Positions 49,870 to 59,116 are shown, numbered from the stretch's first letter. The stretch: DNA of 64,000 nucleotides from Lachnospiraceae bacterium (GCA_910576125.1 CAJTHM010000007.1:124001-188000); one strand, 5' to 3'. Translations and numbers: made by a program. Notes: generated by a model from the sequence alone, not told the origin.

Positions 49870-50657
49870 ATCCAGTCCGTCCTGACGGCGATTCCCAGCT
49901 CCTCCAGCTTCCCATAGGCCATCTCCACGATCCCGTCATAGACCTGTTCCGGGTCGTGGCAGTCGGAGCCTACGTACACCGAAAGCCCTGCCTCCCTTAC
50001 CTTTTCCCAGAATCTGTCGAGGGGATATTGGTAGCGCTCCCCCTCCGAGAACTGTTTCTTCCCTCTGCGGAAGCCATTGGCATTGTACTCCAGCGCGAAG
50101 CCGTATTTGGCCGCGCCCTCCACGATGATGTCGCAGGCCCTCTCGCAGTGCGCATCCCAGGGCAGGTCGTTTAAGAAAATCAGGTCGGGATGTGCGGCGT
50201 ACCTGAAATACCCGGTGCGCATGGCTTCTACGATGTTCGCGGCGTAGATTTCGTAGTCCCGGGTATCCGGCAGCTGGTAGACATTGATCAGCTCGCCGTT
50301 CTCCTTTTCATAGAAGTGCTGGCCCAGCAGCAGATAGTCGCAGTCCTCCCGGGATAGGAGCTTTTCATAATAGGCCCTGTCCTCCCGGACATACTCGCCC
50401 TCGAAGCCCCGGGTGATTGTCAGGCTGTCGCGGTAGGCCTCACGGAGGGCAGTAATCTCCCCCAGGTACTCGTCCAGCTCCTGATAGGGCATGCGCAGGC
50501 CGAATCGGTCGTCATAAAAGGGCATGTGGTCGGAGAAGCCCAGCTTCGATACGCCTGCCCTGACGGCTTCTTCCACGTATTCTTCTGCGCTTCCTCTGGC
50601 ATGGCGGCATCTGTCACAGTGAGTGTGGTAATTTACACGTTGGATTGTTTTGGTCAT
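49866..50657 (-). CDS. PHP-domain phosphatase (histidinol-phosphatase-like)
   Basis: A 263-residue metal-dependent hydrolase. The metal ligands are visible in order: VNYHTHCD at the N-terminus, LGFSDHMPF, FEGEYV, LLLGQHFYEKENGE, YAAHPDLIF and YVGSDCHDPE. This is the HisK/HisJ type that can dephosphorylate histidinol phosphate, but no his genes are nearby, so the substrate may differ. The ATG at 50657 is preceded by AAAAGGAG; the longer open frame upstream only runs through tandem repeats. The stop overlaps the start of the YesM kinase gene. Confidence 0.88.
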   Translation of the reverse strand: MTKTIQRVNYHTHCDRCRHARGSAEEYVEEAVRAGVSKLGFSDHMPFYDDRFGLRMPYQELDEYLGEITALREAYRDSLTITRGFEGEYVREDRAYYEKLLSREDCDYLLLGQHFYEKENGELINVYQLPDTRDYEIYAANIVEAMRTGYFRYAAHPDLIFLNDLPWDAHCERACDIIVEGAAKYGFALEYNANGFRRGKKQFSEGERYQYPLDRFWEKVREAGLSVYVGSDCHDPEQVYDGIVEMAYGKLEELGIAVRTDWI

Positions 50658-50709
50658 GGTCCTTCTCCTTTTTTCTGGTTGGGATTGCACGTAAAGGAGG
50701 TTCCGGCCG

Positions 50710-50885
50710 GGGGTATCCCCGGGCATTAGTCGGGGCATCCCAGGTCGTTGGCCGGGGCATCCCAGGTCGTTGGCCGGGGCATCCCAGGTCGTTGGCCGGG
50801 GCATCCCAGGTCGTTGGCCGGGGCATCCCAGGTCGTTGGCCGGGGCATCCCAGGTCGTTGGCCGGGGCATCCCAGGGCATTGGCC
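50710..50885. repeat. Tandem array, eight copies of a 22-base unit
   Basis: The unit starts GGGGCATCCCA and ends GTTGGCC on the plus strand. Exact copies begin at 50732, 50754, 50776, 50798, 50820 and 50842. A divergent copy flanks on each side, at 50710 (GGGGTATCCCC...) and 50864 (ending GGGCATTGGCC). There are no spacers, so it is not a CRISPR. It fills the middle of a 354-base gene-free stretch (50658-51011) just upstream of the PHP gene. The remainder of the stretch is GC-rich sequence without a recognisable feature. Confidence 0.95.
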
Positions 50886-51011
50886 GTGATTCCCGCGCCG
50901 CAAGAGCCTCGCGCCCCGTCGCGCACCCGGAACCGGAGCCCTGCACAATGCCCCGGATGGAGATATTATACCATATCCCGTTTTCCCCGCACAATAGGAA
51001 TGGAACAACCT

Positions 51012-52343
51012 TTATAGATACATCCGCATTTCTCTTTCCAGGAGGGCGTCCGTATGCGTCCTGATGATAATCGGCGTACCGTCATGAGTGAGACGTCCTT
51101 CCGATACGCCCACCATCTCTTCCGTCAGAAGGTTCTCATAGCTGCCGTCCGCCATGTGGGCGGCTATCTCTCCGGTGTAGCCCTTCAGGCTGAATATCCC
51201 CACCACGCACTCCTGTCCCATCTTGCACCACAGATACGCTACGTCCTTGTCGTCATCCCCGAAGCTGCCGTAGATGCCGTCTGCCGTAAGCTCTGTCCTC
51301 TTGATTTTCGCGCATCTGGCGATGAAGCCGGAGATGTCCTCCCCGCCCGAGAAATCCGTGGCGTCTTTCTCGAAGATGCTGGGCCTGTGGGAAAGCATCC
51401 TCTCCTGCCCCGCGTATACGAACGCGGTCCCCTTCAACAGGAAGCTTAGGGCCGTCCAGTTCAGGATGGACTGCTTATCCTCCACATGATGGGCGATTCT
51501 GTCCTGGTCGTGGTTCTCCAGGCAGCGCAGCTTCACGAAGTTCTCCGGGTATGTCCCCTCCTGCTTCTCGATCTCGTCCAGGTACAGGGACAGCGGATGC
51601 GCGTCCTTTCCTTTCACATAATGCAGGAAGGAGGGCCAGATATCATAATCATAGCAGATATCGAACACCTCGTACAACTGGGAATCCGTTGCGCAGTACC
51701 CTCCCTGGCTGCGGATGAACTTGATGAAATGCTTCTCCGTGGACTCTGCCAGCCAGATGGCCCCGGGCCTGACCTGCTCCACCGCTTCCCGGGCCTGCCT
51801 CCAGAACTCCACGGGGACTCTGGGGGCCACGTCGCAGCGGAAGCCGTCCACCATCTCGGCCCACATCTTCAGGGTGTCGATCTGGTACTGCCACAGCTCT
51901 TCCTTGCCATAGTCCAGATCCGCGATGTCGCTCCAGTCCGGCACCAATGTCACGGTGTTCCCCTGTGCGTCCCGCTTGAACCAGTCCGGGTGATTCTCTA
52001 TCAGCCAGGAATCCGGCGAGGTGTGGTTGTACACCACGTCCAGGATGCACTGCATGCCCCGCTTATGGATCTCATCCGTCAGGTGCTTAAAGTCCTCCAT
52101 GGTGCCCATGGCAGGATCCACTTTCCGGTAGTCCTTTATGGCGTAGGGGCTCCCGTCCCTGCCCTTCCGGTTCAGGACGCCCGTGGGCTGTATGGGCATG
52201 AACCAGATGATGTCCGTTCCCAGGGCCCGGATGCGGTCCAGGTCCTTCTCCACCGCCGCGAATGTCCCCTCAGTCGTATGGTTCCTGACGAAGAGGGAAT
52301 ACATCATTTTCTGTCTCAGTTCAATATTGGTATTTGCTGCCAT
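51012..52343 (-). CDS. GH13 alpha-amylase-family glycosidase
   Basis: A 443-residue intracellular (no signal peptide) GH13 enzyme. Conserved regions in order: QCILDVVYNHTSPDSWL, the nucleophile Asp in VDGFRCDVAPRVP, the acid/base Glu in AIWLAESTEKHFIKF, and the transition-state Asp in LRCLENHDQDRIAHH. A short C-terminal beta domain follows (GIFSLKGYTGEIAAHMADGS). SD GAGGT before the ATG. Specificity (amylase, glucosidase or maltogenic) cannot be read reliably. It is separated from the binding-protein gene upstream by a terminator, so it is a separate unit. Confidence 0.92.
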   Translation of the reverse strand: MAANTNIELRQKMMYSLFVRNHTTEGTFAAVEKDLDRIRALGTDIIWFMPIQPTGVLNRKGRDGSPYAIKDYRKVDPAMGTMEDFKHLTDEIHKRGMQCILDVVYNHTSPDSWLIENHPDWFKRDAQGNTVTLVPDWSDIADLDYGKEELWQYQIDTLKMWAEMVDGFRCDVAPRVPVEFWRQAREAVEQVRPGAIWLAESTEKHFIKFIRSQGGYCATDSQLYEVFDICYDYDIWPSFLHYVKGKDAHPLSLYLDEIEKQEGTYPENFVKLRCLENHDQDRIAHHVEDKQSILNWTALSFLLKGTAFVYAGQERMLSHRPSIFEKDATDFSGGEDISGFIARCAKIKRTELTADGIYGSFGDDDKDVAYLWCKMGQECVVGIFSLKGYTGEIAAHMADGSYENLLTEEMVGVSEGRLTHDGTPIIIRTHTDALLEREMRMYL

Positions 52344-52389
52344 TTTCTCTACCTCTTTCCATCCTATTCACAACAAAACCCGGATGCAC

Positions 52390-52418
52390 AAAAGCGGCGG
52401 GATGAAACTCCCCGCCGC
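52390..52418 (-). terminator. Rho-independent terminator of the sugar-transport operon
   Basis: On the minus strand GCGGCGGG pairs with CCCGCCGC around a 9-base loop, followed by TTTTG. It lies 16 bases after the solute-binding-protein stop. Confidence 0.82.
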
Positions 52419-52433
52419 CTCGTTCCAGATTGC

Positions 52434-54221
52434 TTATTCGTTCACGGCTGCCGTGACTTCGTCCAAGATTTCCTGGCCGCCCTCAGCGTACCACTTGGTC
52501 ACGAAGTTGTCGAACTCGTCAATGGGAGCCTGGCCCAGGATGATCTTCGCAAAGGTCTCCTCCTCCAGCTTCTGCAGGTTCGCCCACTTGGTAGCCATGG
52601 TGTCCGTCTGGCCGCTGTAAGCGTTGAAGATCGGCTCATAGCCTTCCTCCACCAGAGGTCTCTCACCTATCATGATGGATACCAGACGGGGGATGTTGGA
52701 AGCCGCAATCTCATTCTCCAGATCCCAGTACTCTATAGAGAAGTCGTCCTTGGGATCCTTCTTCAGCACTTCAATGGCATCCAGGTCGCCCTTCAGCAGC
52801 TTGCGGCCGGTGGTGTCCACGTCTTCCTTCTTCACCTCGCCTAAGTTGAACTTCTTCAGCCACTCGTAGGAATATTCGATTTCGTCAGCATTATCGTACA
52901 CGTTGAACAGAGGATATACGCCGGAAGTGGAGGTGTCCGCCACCTTGCCCTCGTTGACCCAGCTCTGCTCGTTCTCAATCAGGTAGTTGATGATCTGTAT
53001 TGCGGCTTCGGGATGCTCATAGCCCTTGCGCACGCATACATACTGCCTTGTAGGATCGGCCATGGGGGAGTAGAACTTCCCATCCGCTGCCAGAGGCGCC
53101 ATATAGGCCATCCACTCCTGGCTGCCGTCCAGAGTCACGCTGTCCACGGTATAGCCGCACCACCAGGGTCCGAAGAAGATGCCGGCCCTGCCTGCGGTCA
53201 CAGGCTCAAGTGCATCGTTTCTGACAAAGACTTCGGGATCGATCACGCCGGCTGCGTACATCTCGGCCAGCTTCGCCAGGGCATCCTTGGTCTGAGGCTC
53301 TACGGATCCATAAGCCACCGTGCCGTCGCCCTTGTCCAGCCAATACTCGGGATAGGAATTATATGCGCCGAAGACGGGATCCAGGCCCCAGCGGTTTCCG
53401 CCTACATTGATCAGCTGGTCGCCGGATGCAGGTCCTACGATACCGATGGTATTGTCGCCGCCAAGCTTCGCTTCCACAAATTTCTGGGCCACCTCGATGA
53501 CCTCTTCCACAGACCTGGGAACCTCCAGCTCCAGCTCATCCAGCCAGTCCTGACGAATCCACATGATATTCACGCCGCCTGCAGTGATTTCCGGAGCGGG
53601 AATCGCGTACATCTCCCCATTGTAGGAAATGGCATCCATCAGGGCGTCTCCGCCGGAACGGACATACTGCTTGAGCTGATCGGAAGCATACTCCTCAAAG
53701 ACATCGGTGAGGGGCTGTATCTGGTCGTATTTCAGCATGGCAAGATACTGGGTCTGCCCTACGTTCACGGCATCCGGAATGGTATTGGACGCGATGCAGA
53801 GATTGATCTTCTGGCCGAAGTCGGAGCTGGCACAGATCCAATCGTACTGTACATCAATGTTCAAGTCTTCCTTCAGCCACTGGACATAACGGCTGTTCTC
53901 CACGGATTCACCCTCCGCAAAGGTGGTGTTGGGATCCAGGCCATGACCCATCTTAATGGTAACGGTCTCCTCAAAGGGCTGCAGAGCCTTGGAACCGCCG
54001 GCAGCTGCCTGGCCGCCCTCCTCGGATTCCTCTCCGGCATCCTCCCCGCCATCGGATTCCTCTCCGCCGGCCTCGGACTCTTCACCGGACTCCTGGGGAG
54101 CCGCGGAAGACTCTTCACTGGATTCCGGCGCGCTGCTGCTGCTGTCTCCGCCGCCGCATGCAGTCATGCCCAATGCCAGGCTGCCGACTAACATGAGTGA
54201 AACAAGCTTCTTCAATTTCAT
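52434..54221 (-). CDS. Sugar ABC transporter solute-binding lipoprotein (LplA-like)
   Basis: A 595-residue extracellular lipoprotein. The signal peptide KKLVSLMLVGSLALGMTAC ends in a lipobox Cys at residue 22, followed by a Ser/Glu/Gly-rich linker (residues 25-75). The rest is a cluster B-type binding protein (IKMGHGLDPNTTFAEGESVE, YDWICASSDFGQKINLCIAS, AGIFFGPWWCGYTVDSV). It is encoded last in the lplB-lplC-binding protein operon. LplA-type proteins bind complex oligosaccharides. The nearby GH88-type hydrolase suggests a uronate-containing glycan, while the amylolytic genes downstream would fit alpha-glucans. Confidence 0.92.
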   Translation of the reverse strand: MKLKKLVSLMLVGSLALGMTACGGGDSSSSAPESSEESSAAPQESGEESEAGGEESDGGEDAGEESEEGGQAAAGGSKALQPFEETVTIKMGHGLDPNTTFAEGESVENSRYVQWLKEDLNIDVQYDWICASSDFGQKINLCIASNTIPDAVNVGQTQYLAMLKYDQIQPLTDVFEEYASDQLKQYVRSGGDALMDAISYNGEMYAIPAPEITAGGVNIMWIRQDWLDELELEVPRSVEEVIEVAQKFVEAKLGGDNTIGIVGPASGDQLINVGGNRWGLDPVFGAYNSYPEYWLDKGDGTVAYGSVEPQTKDALAKLAEMYAAGVIDPEVFVRNDALEPVTAGRAGIFFGPWWCGYTVDSVTLDGSQEWMAYMAPLAADGKFYSPMADPTRQYVCVRKGYEHPEAAIQIINYLIENEQSWVNEGKVADTSTSGVYPLFNVYDNADEIEYSYEWLKKFNLGEVKKEDVDTTGRKLLKGDLDAIEVLKKDPKDDFSIEYWDLENEIAASNIPRLVSIMIGERPLVEEGYEPIFNAYSGQTDTMATKWANLQKLEEETFAKIILGQAPIDEFDNFVTKWYAEGGQEILDEVTAAVNE

Positions 54222-54276
54222 AATACTTCCCTCCTAATTTTATTTGTATTTTCGTTGGGATTCTATGTAAGGGCAA

Positions 54277-55164
54277 TCATCCCTTCACGGAACCCAAAGT
54301 AATACCTTTGACGAAATACTTCTGCAGGAACGGATACACGATCAGCACAGGCACCATGGCGATGAAAATCTTCGCCGCGTCCAGGGACTGGTTGTTCAGC
54401 TTGGAAGCAGCCGCAATCTGTTCCACGTTCATGGTGGAGTAGTCCAATGTCACCACCATCTGCTGGATGTAGGTCTGCAGGGGATAGCTGGCCTCCTTGG
54501 TGCTCAGCACCAGGCCCTGGAAGAACTCGTTCCAGTAGCCCACGATGGTGAACAGGGTAATGGTGGCGATGCTGGGCTTGGCCAGAGGGATATAGATGGA
54601 AGCCCATATCCTCCAGGGGCCGGCCCCGTCCACCAGCGCCGCCTCCTCCAGCTCGGAGGGGAGGTTCTTGAAGAAGTTCATGGCCAGTATCACATTGTAC
54701 ACCGGAAGCCCGCCTGCCAGCACCAGGCCCCAGATATTGTCGATCAGCTTGTAGTTGCGCATGGTCAGGTACCAGGGCACCGTACCGCCGTTGAACAGCA
54801 TGCAGAAGATCAGGAGCCACATGAACATGTTGCGCTTGGGGAACTGGGCCTTTGTCCTGGAAAGGGGGTAGGCCGCCATCAGGATGCAGCCCAGGCTCAC
54901 CAGAGTTCCCAGCACCACCCTGCAGATGGAGTTCCAGAAGGCCTGGAAGAAAGCGCCCTCGCCTACGATCTTCTTGTAAGAGTCCACATTGAAGCCCACG
55001 GGCCAGAAGGATACCAGTCCGGCATTCACCGCGTCCTTGGAGCTTAAGGATACACACAGCACGTACCAAAGGGGCAGCAGACACATGAGGCCGATCAGCA
55101 CCAATATGATGACGTTTATGACATCGAATACTTTCGATCCTACAGAATTATCTTTTATATTCAT
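54277..55164 (-). CDS. Sugar ABC transporter permease, LplC/MalG type
   Basis: A 295-residue permease with six hydrophobic segments and the EAA loop LPSELEEAALVDGAGPWRIW that docks the ATPase. It ends FVKGITLGSVKG, the usual LplC end. SD AAGGAGG. It lies 16 bases downstream of the partner permease gene. No ATPase gene is in the operon; such systems typically share an MsmK-type ATPase encoded elsewhere. Confidence 0.93.
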   Translation of the reverse strand: MNIKDNSVGSKVFDVINVIILVLIGLMCLLPLWYVLCVSLSSKDAVNAGLVSFWPVGFNVDSYKKIVGEGAFFQAFWNSICRVVLGTLVSLGCILMAAYPLSRTKAQFPKRNMFMWLLIFCMLFNGGTVPWYLTMRNYKLIDNIWGLVLAGGLPVYNVILAMNFFKNLPSELEEAALVDGAGPWRIWASIYIPLAKPSIATITLFTIVGYWNEFFQGLVLSTKEASYPLQTYIQQMVVTLDYSTMNVEQIAAASKLNNQSLDAAKIFIAMVPVLIVYPFLQKYFVKGITLGSVKG

Positions 55165-55179
55165 GGTGTCTCCTCCTTA

Positions 55180-56070
55180 TTAGAATAACTTATATCCCGC
55201 GAACTTATCCGCCATCCAATACCCTAAGGTAATCAGCACGAAGCTTACCACGGATTTCAGCAAACCCACCGCTGTGGCCAGGGAAAACTGCAGATTGACG
55301 AGACCGGCTCTGTACACCCATGTATCCAGGATGTCGCCCGTGGAGTACACCAGCGGATTGTACAGGTTGAAAATCTGGTCAAAGCCCGCGTTCAGCACAT
55401 TGCCCAGGGACAGGATCGCCAGCAGTGCCACTGTCATCTTGATGCCAGGCAGGGTGATGTGCCAGATCCGCTTGAAGCGCCCCGCGCCGTCCACAGCCGC
55501 TGCCTCGTAGAGTTCAGGCGCGATTCCCAGCATAGTGGACAGATAGATGATGGCATTGTAGCCGAAGTTCTTCCAGATGTCCGTGCCGATGACCAAAGGC
55601 CGGAACATGCTCTCCATGCCGAAGAAGTTCACGCTGTCCCCGCCGAAGAAGTTGATCACCGAGTTGATGGGGCCCACGTAACCGAAGATGTTCAGCACAA
55701 TCTTCGCCAGGATGACCCATGACAGGAAATAGGGAAGATATACGATGGTCTGAATGGGCCGGTACAGCTTCTGGATACACAGCTCGTTCAGCAGAATAGC
55801 GAACACCAGGGGCACCACCAGGTTCGCTATGATCTTGCCCATGGCGATTATGATGGTATTGGTCAGGACCTGTTTGATGTCGCTCATCTGGAACATGTAC
55901 TCGAAGTTTGCGAAGCCGATGAACGGCGACTTCCACATGCCCAGGCCAGGGTTGAAATCCTCGAACGCCATCACGATGCCGAACATCGGCACGATGTTGA
56001 AAAGCACCAGCCAGATGATTGCCGGTATCAGCATTATGTAGTAATGCTTCAGGAACTTTTTATTGAACAT
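55180..56070 (-). CDS. Sugar ABC transporter permease, LplB type
   Basis: A 296-residue permease, six membrane helices, EAA loop IAPELYEAAAVDGAGRFKRI. It starts MFNKKFLKHYYIMLIPAIIW at 56070 behind GAAGGAGGG; the longer frame is unsupported. The C-terminus ADKFAGYKLF is characteristic of LplB. It is the first gene of the transporter operon. Upstream lies an AT-rich 220-base interval with the GH88 terminator and presumably the operon promoter, which I could not place reliably. Confidence 0.93.
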   Translation of the reverse strand: MFNKKFLKHYYIMLIPAIIWLVLFNIVPMFGIVMAFEDFNPGLGMWKSPFIGFANFEYMFQMSDIKQVLTNTIIIAMGKIIANLVVPLVFAILLNELCIQKLYRPIQTIVYLPYFLSWVILAKIVLNIFGYVGPINSVINFFGGDSVNFFGMESMFRPLVIGTDIWKNFGYNAIIYLSTMLGIAPELYEAAAVDGAGRFKRIWHITLPGIKMTVALLAILSLGNVLNAGFDQIFNLYNPLVYSTGDILDTWVYRAGLVNLQFSLATAVGLLKSVVSFVLITLGYWMADKFAGYKLF

Positions 56071-56161
56071 ATTCCCGCCCTCCTTCAAGTTTATGAAGTT
56101 TTCATTTGTTGATAATGCATATTTTATCATTTTCGGCAAAAGCTTTCTATGTGATATTGTC

Positions 56162-56222
56162 AAAAAATAAAAGTGATCCATTTCCAATTTCGACTGTTTT
56201 TATCGGAAATATGATCACTTTT
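56162..56222 (-). terminator. Rho-independent terminator of the GH88 gene
   Basis: AAAAGTGATC (56169-56178) pairs with GATCACTTTT (56213-56222), and an inner ATTTCC/GGAAAT extends the stem. On the minus strand TTTTATTTTTTG follows. It lies 70 bases after the GH88-type gene stop and upstream of the lplB gene. Confidence 0.82.
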
Positions 56223-56291
56223 AAGTCAGTTTTGTAAAATTTGTTATTTTTGAAGAGAACATTTTTCATGCCGCTTTGGCAATATGCTGTC

Positions 56292-57425
56292 CTACCAGAT
56301 GAAAAGCTCCCTGCCGTTCAGCTTCATTAACGCCTCCAGGAAATAGTAGTCTCCGTAGATGATGGAGAACTCATGCTCCTGGTCGTGGTAGGCCGCGGTG
56401 CATTTCTCCAGGAGATTGTCCTCCTCCTCGTTCCAGCGCACCCGCTCCTCCGCCAGGGCCCCCAGCATCTTCAGGGCCGCTGACAGGTAGATCCTGCTCT
56501 GGCGGCCTTCCTTCAGCTTGGCCAGCTCTATCAGGCCGCAGGAGGCGATGGCAGCCGCCGTGGAATCCTCCAGCGCCACATCCACAGGCTGGCGGAAGTC
56601 CACGGGGATGAAGCCGCTCTCCGGGATGTTGGCGATGAAGTAATTCGCCACACGCTCGGCGGTGGCCAGGTAGGCCGGATCCTTGGCGTGCAGGTGGCTT
56701 AATGTAAAGCCGTACAGCGCCCAGCTCTGGCCTCTGGTCCAGGAGGAGCCTTCCCCGAAGCCCTGGCCGCCGTAGCTTTTCACCATTTCGCCGGTCTCTA
56801 AGTCGAACTCCACGATGTGGTTGGAGGAGCCGTCCCCCCGGATGAAGCTCTTGCCTGCCGTATCGGCATGGCTCACGGCTATCTGGGAGAACCTGGGGTC
56901 TCCGGTCTCCTCGCTGGCCCAGTACAAGAGCGGCAGGTTCATCATGCAGTCGATGATGGCCCATCCCCTGTGGTCGTCCGGCCCCCAGTCGTTCCAGGCC
57001 CGGATGAAGTTCCCCCGGTTGTTGAAGCGCCCGGCCAGGTTCCCGGCGGCCAGCAGGCCTCTGTTCCGGGAGGCGGGATTCTTGGTCACGCGGTAGTCCG
57101 CAACGGCCGTGGGGAGCCACCGGAAGCCGTTGTCGTGGTCGAGCCTGTTGATGTCCATCAGGCAGGCGTCCAGCTTCCGCTCGTTGTCCTCGGCAATCTC
57201 CTTGTAAAGTTCCTTTCCGGTCAGGGCGTACATCTGCCACATCATGCCGCCCCAGAAGCCGTTGGTCCACCAGCCGATCTCCTCCCCGGACTTGTCGTCA
57301 TGGACGCCGTGGAGGGTGGTGTAGGGGATTTTGTCCTTTGACCGCTCTGCCACTCTCTCCAGCTTGTGGGCCACCCTGTCCAGGGTCTCCTGGGCCCATT
57401 TGATTTCCTGTTCGTTTAGCTGCAT
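56292..57425 (-). CDS. Unsaturated glucuronyl hydrolase-like glycosidase (GH88)
   Basis: A 377-residue (alpha/alpha)6-barrel hydrolase that removes 4,5-unsaturated uronic acids from oligosaccharides made by polysaccharide lyases, by hydration of the double bond. The two catalytic Asp are likely in RLDHDNGFRWLPTA (near residue 95) and WAIIDCMMNLPLLYWA (near residue 160). GWWTNGFWGGMMWQMYALTG and GSSWTRGQSWALYGFTLSHL are family signatures. No signal peptide, so it acts on imported oligosaccharides. SD AAAGGAGAGG. It lies directly upstream of the lplB-lplC-binding protein operon. GH105 is a less likely alternative. Confidence 0.9.
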   Translation of the reverse strand: MQLNEQEIKWAQETLDRVAHKLERVAERSKDKIPYTTLHGVHDDKSGEEIGWWTNGFWGGMMWQMYALTGKELYKEIAEDNERKLDACLMDINRLDHDNGFRWLPTAVADYRVTKNPASRNRGLLAAGNLAGRFNNRGNFIRAWNDWGPDDHRGWAIIDCMMNLPLLYWASEETGDPRFSQIAVSHADTAGKSFIRGDGSSNHIVEFDLETGEMVKSYGGQGFGEGSSWTRGQSWALYGFTLSHLHAKDPAYLATAERVANYFIANIPESGFIPVDFRQPVDVALEDSTAAAIASCGLIELAKLKEGRQSRIYLSAALKMLGALAEERVRWNEEEDNLLEKCTAAYHDQEHEFSIIYGDYYFLEALMKLNGRELFIW

Positions 57426-57492
57426 TGTTCCTCTCCTTTCTTATATCAAAGATACCTATCCATCCATTGCCAGCGCTGTCATAACAGCATCT

Positions 57493-58897
57493 TCAGACCA
57501 CCGCCTCGACGATTGTCCTGCCATCCATCAGAAGCTTTTGCACGCCTGTCTTCTTATTTTTACTGAAATTGAAACTGACCATATAGCCCTTTGTCAGATG
57601 ATAGTCATCCAGATAACCAACCAACTGCCGTTCCCCACGACTGTTGTACTCATTCCCCCGCCAAATTTTCATCTCACAGACATACTGCTCTCCCCGGTAA
57701 TCAATGATGATGTCCGTCCGCCTCATGTCGCGGGTTCTGGCTTCCACGTAGTAATTGCCCGCTCAGCATCTCCTCCGACAGGAACAGATTATAGAGCCTG
57801 GTCTCAAAAATCCGGTTTGCTATCGCTACCGCCCCATCGTGGCTTTTTATCATCCCAAACATTCTCCCGATATCCAATACACGGTTGTCCGTATTGAAGA
57901 CAAATTTCTCGCCCCTGAACAGGATTGCATAGAAAGTACGCTTCAGCTCCGGGAAATCCTCCAGCTTCTTCACCATATCGTCAAACAGCGGATTGGACTC
58001 AGCCAGCAGTTCTTTGACGGCCTCCGTCACGCCGTTCTTCGTCCATGCGGAGCATCTGTCTGGAAAGCCCTCTTTTCCCGGAACGACCATATCCATAAGC
58101 TCGCATAAGCGCGACACCAGAAACGGATAACCGGAGGTGTAATCATGGAGCAGGCCTGCTATCAGCGGAATGTCCATGCCAACATGATGATTCCCCTCAT
58201 ACTCCGCCAGCATCCCCGCGATGTCCTCTGCCGAAAAGCTCATATCCAGAGCCAGATTAGCCGCGATGTTCCAGGGACTGTTGTACTGATGCTCTGAATT
58301 CTGCCGTATCCGCAGCTTCAGGTTCCGGACATCATAGACTCCTGCCAGGATGACAGACTGGAAAGCGGGCTGTCTCTTCCTGGCCAGGAACTTTTTCCGA
58401 AGCAGTCCCAGAAAGGTGATGAAAATTCCATGGTTGCCCGCCTGATCCACCTCGTCCACCATCAGCACCACCGGGCGGTCTGCCTCGCCGCACAGCCTGG
58501 AGATAAAGCCGGACAGCTTCATCATGCTGTATCCCTGCGGAATCTCTTCGTTCAGCTCCCGGCATTCCCCGCGAACCGCTTCGGAGATGCCCTCCACGCC
58601 CTCATAGCAAAGGACATCATTCAAAAGCCCTAAAAAAGTCTGGCAGAAAACCTCCTCAGAACGGCACAGTTCATCCCCTATGCCCTCGAAGCTGATGGAA
58701 AAGACGCTATAATGTCCCGACAGCTTTTCGGCCAGCAGATTCATCATTGTCGTCTTTCCGTACTGTCTTCCTCTGTTTATAGTGAAATACTGTCCTTTGT
58801 CAACCATCTGTACGATTTTCCGCAGACGGCTGTCCAGATTGACCATGTAATGCTCCTCCGGATAACATATGCCTGCCGTATTAAAGCATTTCTCCAT
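57493..58897 (-). pseudogene. AAA-ATPase/PD-(D/E)XK nuclease gene broken by deletion and frameshift
   Basis: The first part starts MEKCFNTAGICYPEEHYMVN at 58897, with Walker A RGRQYGKTTMMN and Walker B-like PVVLMVDEVDQAGNHG, and reads to EEMLSGQ near 57755. The C-terminal nuclease part (YYVEARTRDMRRTDIIIDYR, EQYVCEMKIWRGNEYN) is in another frame, ending at 57493. Intact family members have about 60 residues between the two regions (ending NGTGNYYxEA). Here the codons for GNYYVEA follow directly on MLS, so a deletion has fused the parts out of frame. The family is abundant and often multicopy in Lachnospiraceae, with unknown function. Confidence 0.85.
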
Positions 58898-58932
58898 ATT
58901 CTTGCCCTCACCAGCAACTCCGTGACTACATC

Positions 58933-59036
58933 TTATACTGCATAACGATTTCACTTGCCGTGAAACCAGACTGCATAACACTGACTGGTTCAATCGCATG
59001 ATTACATTAGGCAGTATTCAGCGTTATGCAGTATAA
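58933..59036. repeat. 104-base segment bounded by 15-base inverted repeats
   Basis: TTATACTGCATAACG at 58933-58947 is repeated in inverted orientation at 59022-59036 (CGTTATGCAGTATAA). A shorter internal copy, CTGCATAAC, lies at 58971-58979. The segment occupies most of the gap between the helicase gene and the AAA pseudogene, next to that gene's start. It could be an operator set or a very small transposable-type element; no coding capacity. Confidence 0.75.
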
Positions 59037-59116
59037 AAATGTATGATTTTATTTTAGCATAGATTTGCGGAAGTCTCCACTCAAATTTTTCCATGTGCTG
59101 ATCTGTTGTCGTCCCC

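Noticed and set aside
48151..49917. 588-codon plus-strand open frame opposite the YesM kinase gene
   Set aside because: The translation is low-complexity Leu/His/Gln/Arg-rich sequence without any domain and mirrors the codon bias of the kinase gene; no ribosome site.
50710..50885. CRISPR array
   Set aside because: The 22-base units abut with no spacers and no cas genes are near; it is a tandem repeat.
49866..51008. PHP protein of 380 residues starting at 51008
   Set aside because: The extra N-terminus is a translation of the 22-base tandem repeats; the ATG at 50657 has a strong SD and starts right at the PHP domain.
56071..56160. Promoter of the lplB operon with TTGACA at about 56156
   Set aside because: The TTGACA overlaps the GH88 terminator T run and no -10 box lies at 16-18 bases; a promoter must exist here but I could not place it.
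58933..59036. Insertion sequence
   Set aside because: Only about 100 bases with no transposase; at most a miniature element or operator set.
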